This document shows, piece after piece, positions 5,487-5,796 of a stretch of 5,796 nucleotides of DNA. Numbering within the stretch: position 1 is the stretch's first letter; each line of letters begins with the position of its first letter. Below the pieces are notes generated by a model that saw nothing but the letters and a program-made list of their open reading frames with translations, did not search any database and had not been told where the DNA came from. Where the stretch lies: assembly GCA_035527835.1 (NCBI GenBank), contig DATKZS010000024.1, forward strand, positions 1 through 5,796. The letters are read 5' to 3'. This DNA is from DATKZS01 sp035527835 [NCBI: bacterium]. Its GTDB lineage: Bacteria > RBG-13-61-14. The position numbers were made by a program, and so were the translations under genes.

Positions 5487-5796
5487 TCATGGGGGATCCA
5501 CGGCCGTGATCGTGAACGCCGGCAACAGGTCAACGTCATTCATCCATCGGCCTTTTTCTTCGGCGAGCAAAAGACCGCAATGGGGGATTTGAGCGTTCAC
5601 GATGATGGGGCCGGGGCCGGTGATGGAGAGGACGATGGTGGCGTGGCCGCCGTCGAGTTTGCCGTTGACGCCGGACACGTCGAAGCGGTTGCCCGCGGGG
5701 CCTCCGCTGTAACTGCCGTCGCCGCCGAGCAGCACGGCCGTGCCGGCGGAGGTATCGTCAATGGAGAAGACCACGGAGAAGCCGCCCTGGTACAGC
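5487..5796 (-). CDS. C-terminal part of an unrecognised glycine-rich protein, open at the window edge
   Basis: Only the last 102 residues are visible; the frame stays open to position 5796, so an internal GTG at 5774 is not taken as the start. The sequence alternates hydrophobic stretches with Gly, Asp and Ser turns (VVFSIDDTSAGTAVLLGGDG, GGHATIVLSITGPGPIIVNA), which suggests an all-beta, probably exported or surface domain. I do not recognise the family. In frame the protein ends AVDPP at 5487, next to a run of five C on the coding strand. Removing one C would continue the reading frame as AVDPHDRVLTPPEITITGQ, stopping at 5444, 19 bases from the hairpin at 5396-5425. Codon choice on both sides of the run is GC-rich. 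This may be a frameshift, a sequencing error or a natural stop. Confidence 0.6.
   Translation of the reverse strand, partial: LYQGGFSVVFSIDDTSAGTAVLLGGDGSYSGGPAGNRFDVSGVNGKLDGGHATIVLSITGPGPIIVNAQIPHCGLLLAEEKGRWMNDVDLLPAFTITAVDPP

Overview
The window is GC-rich, with third codon positions mostly G or C, and comes from a bacterium that I cannot place precisely. Three things hint at a Gram-negative, possibly anaerobic lineage of the Desulfobacterota type or a related environmental phylum: a long FadE5/DmdC-like acyl-CoA dehydrogenase under a FadR-type (TetR family) operator, a small DUF2582-like winged-helix protein, and palindromic repeats in nearly every intergenic gap. This placement is inference.

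Layout. 1-155 is a promoter and leader holding a nearly perfect 18-bp palindrome that resembles the acyl-CoA-responsive FadR operator of Bacillus. 156-2018 (+) is an acyl-CoA dehydrogenase of 620 aa, followed by a rho-independent terminator. 2075-2383 is non-coding, with a tandem ACGCGGAG repeat, a small hairpin repeat, a 15-bp tandem duplication and a probable promoter. 2384-2584 (+) is a 66-aa winged-helix protein. 2689-3432 (+) is 2,3-bisphosphoglycerate-dependent phosphoglycerate mutase (gpmA). 3433-3806 is non-coding and is dominated by six hairpins arranged as a large imperfect inverted repeat centred on about 3645. 3807-5249 (+) is a YihY/BrkB-family membrane protein with a cytoplasmic C-terminal extension. 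5250-5486 holds a second, different nested palindromic element (5259-5388) and a perfect 13-bp hairpin (5396-5425). 5487-5796 (-) is the C-terminal end of an unrecognised glycine-rich protein that runs off the window and may carry a one-base frameshift at its end.

The genes do not form an obvious pathway. Fatty-acid beta-oxidation, glycolysis, a small regulator and a membrane protein sit side by side, each largely in its own transcription unit, with repeats between them. I found no defence system, CRISPR array, transposase or RNA gene. The most unusual content is the non-coding DNA: two structurally different palindromic elements with internal two-fold symmetry, plus what look like decayed fragments of each. 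The clearest functional inference is fatty-acyl-CoA control of the dehydrogenase.
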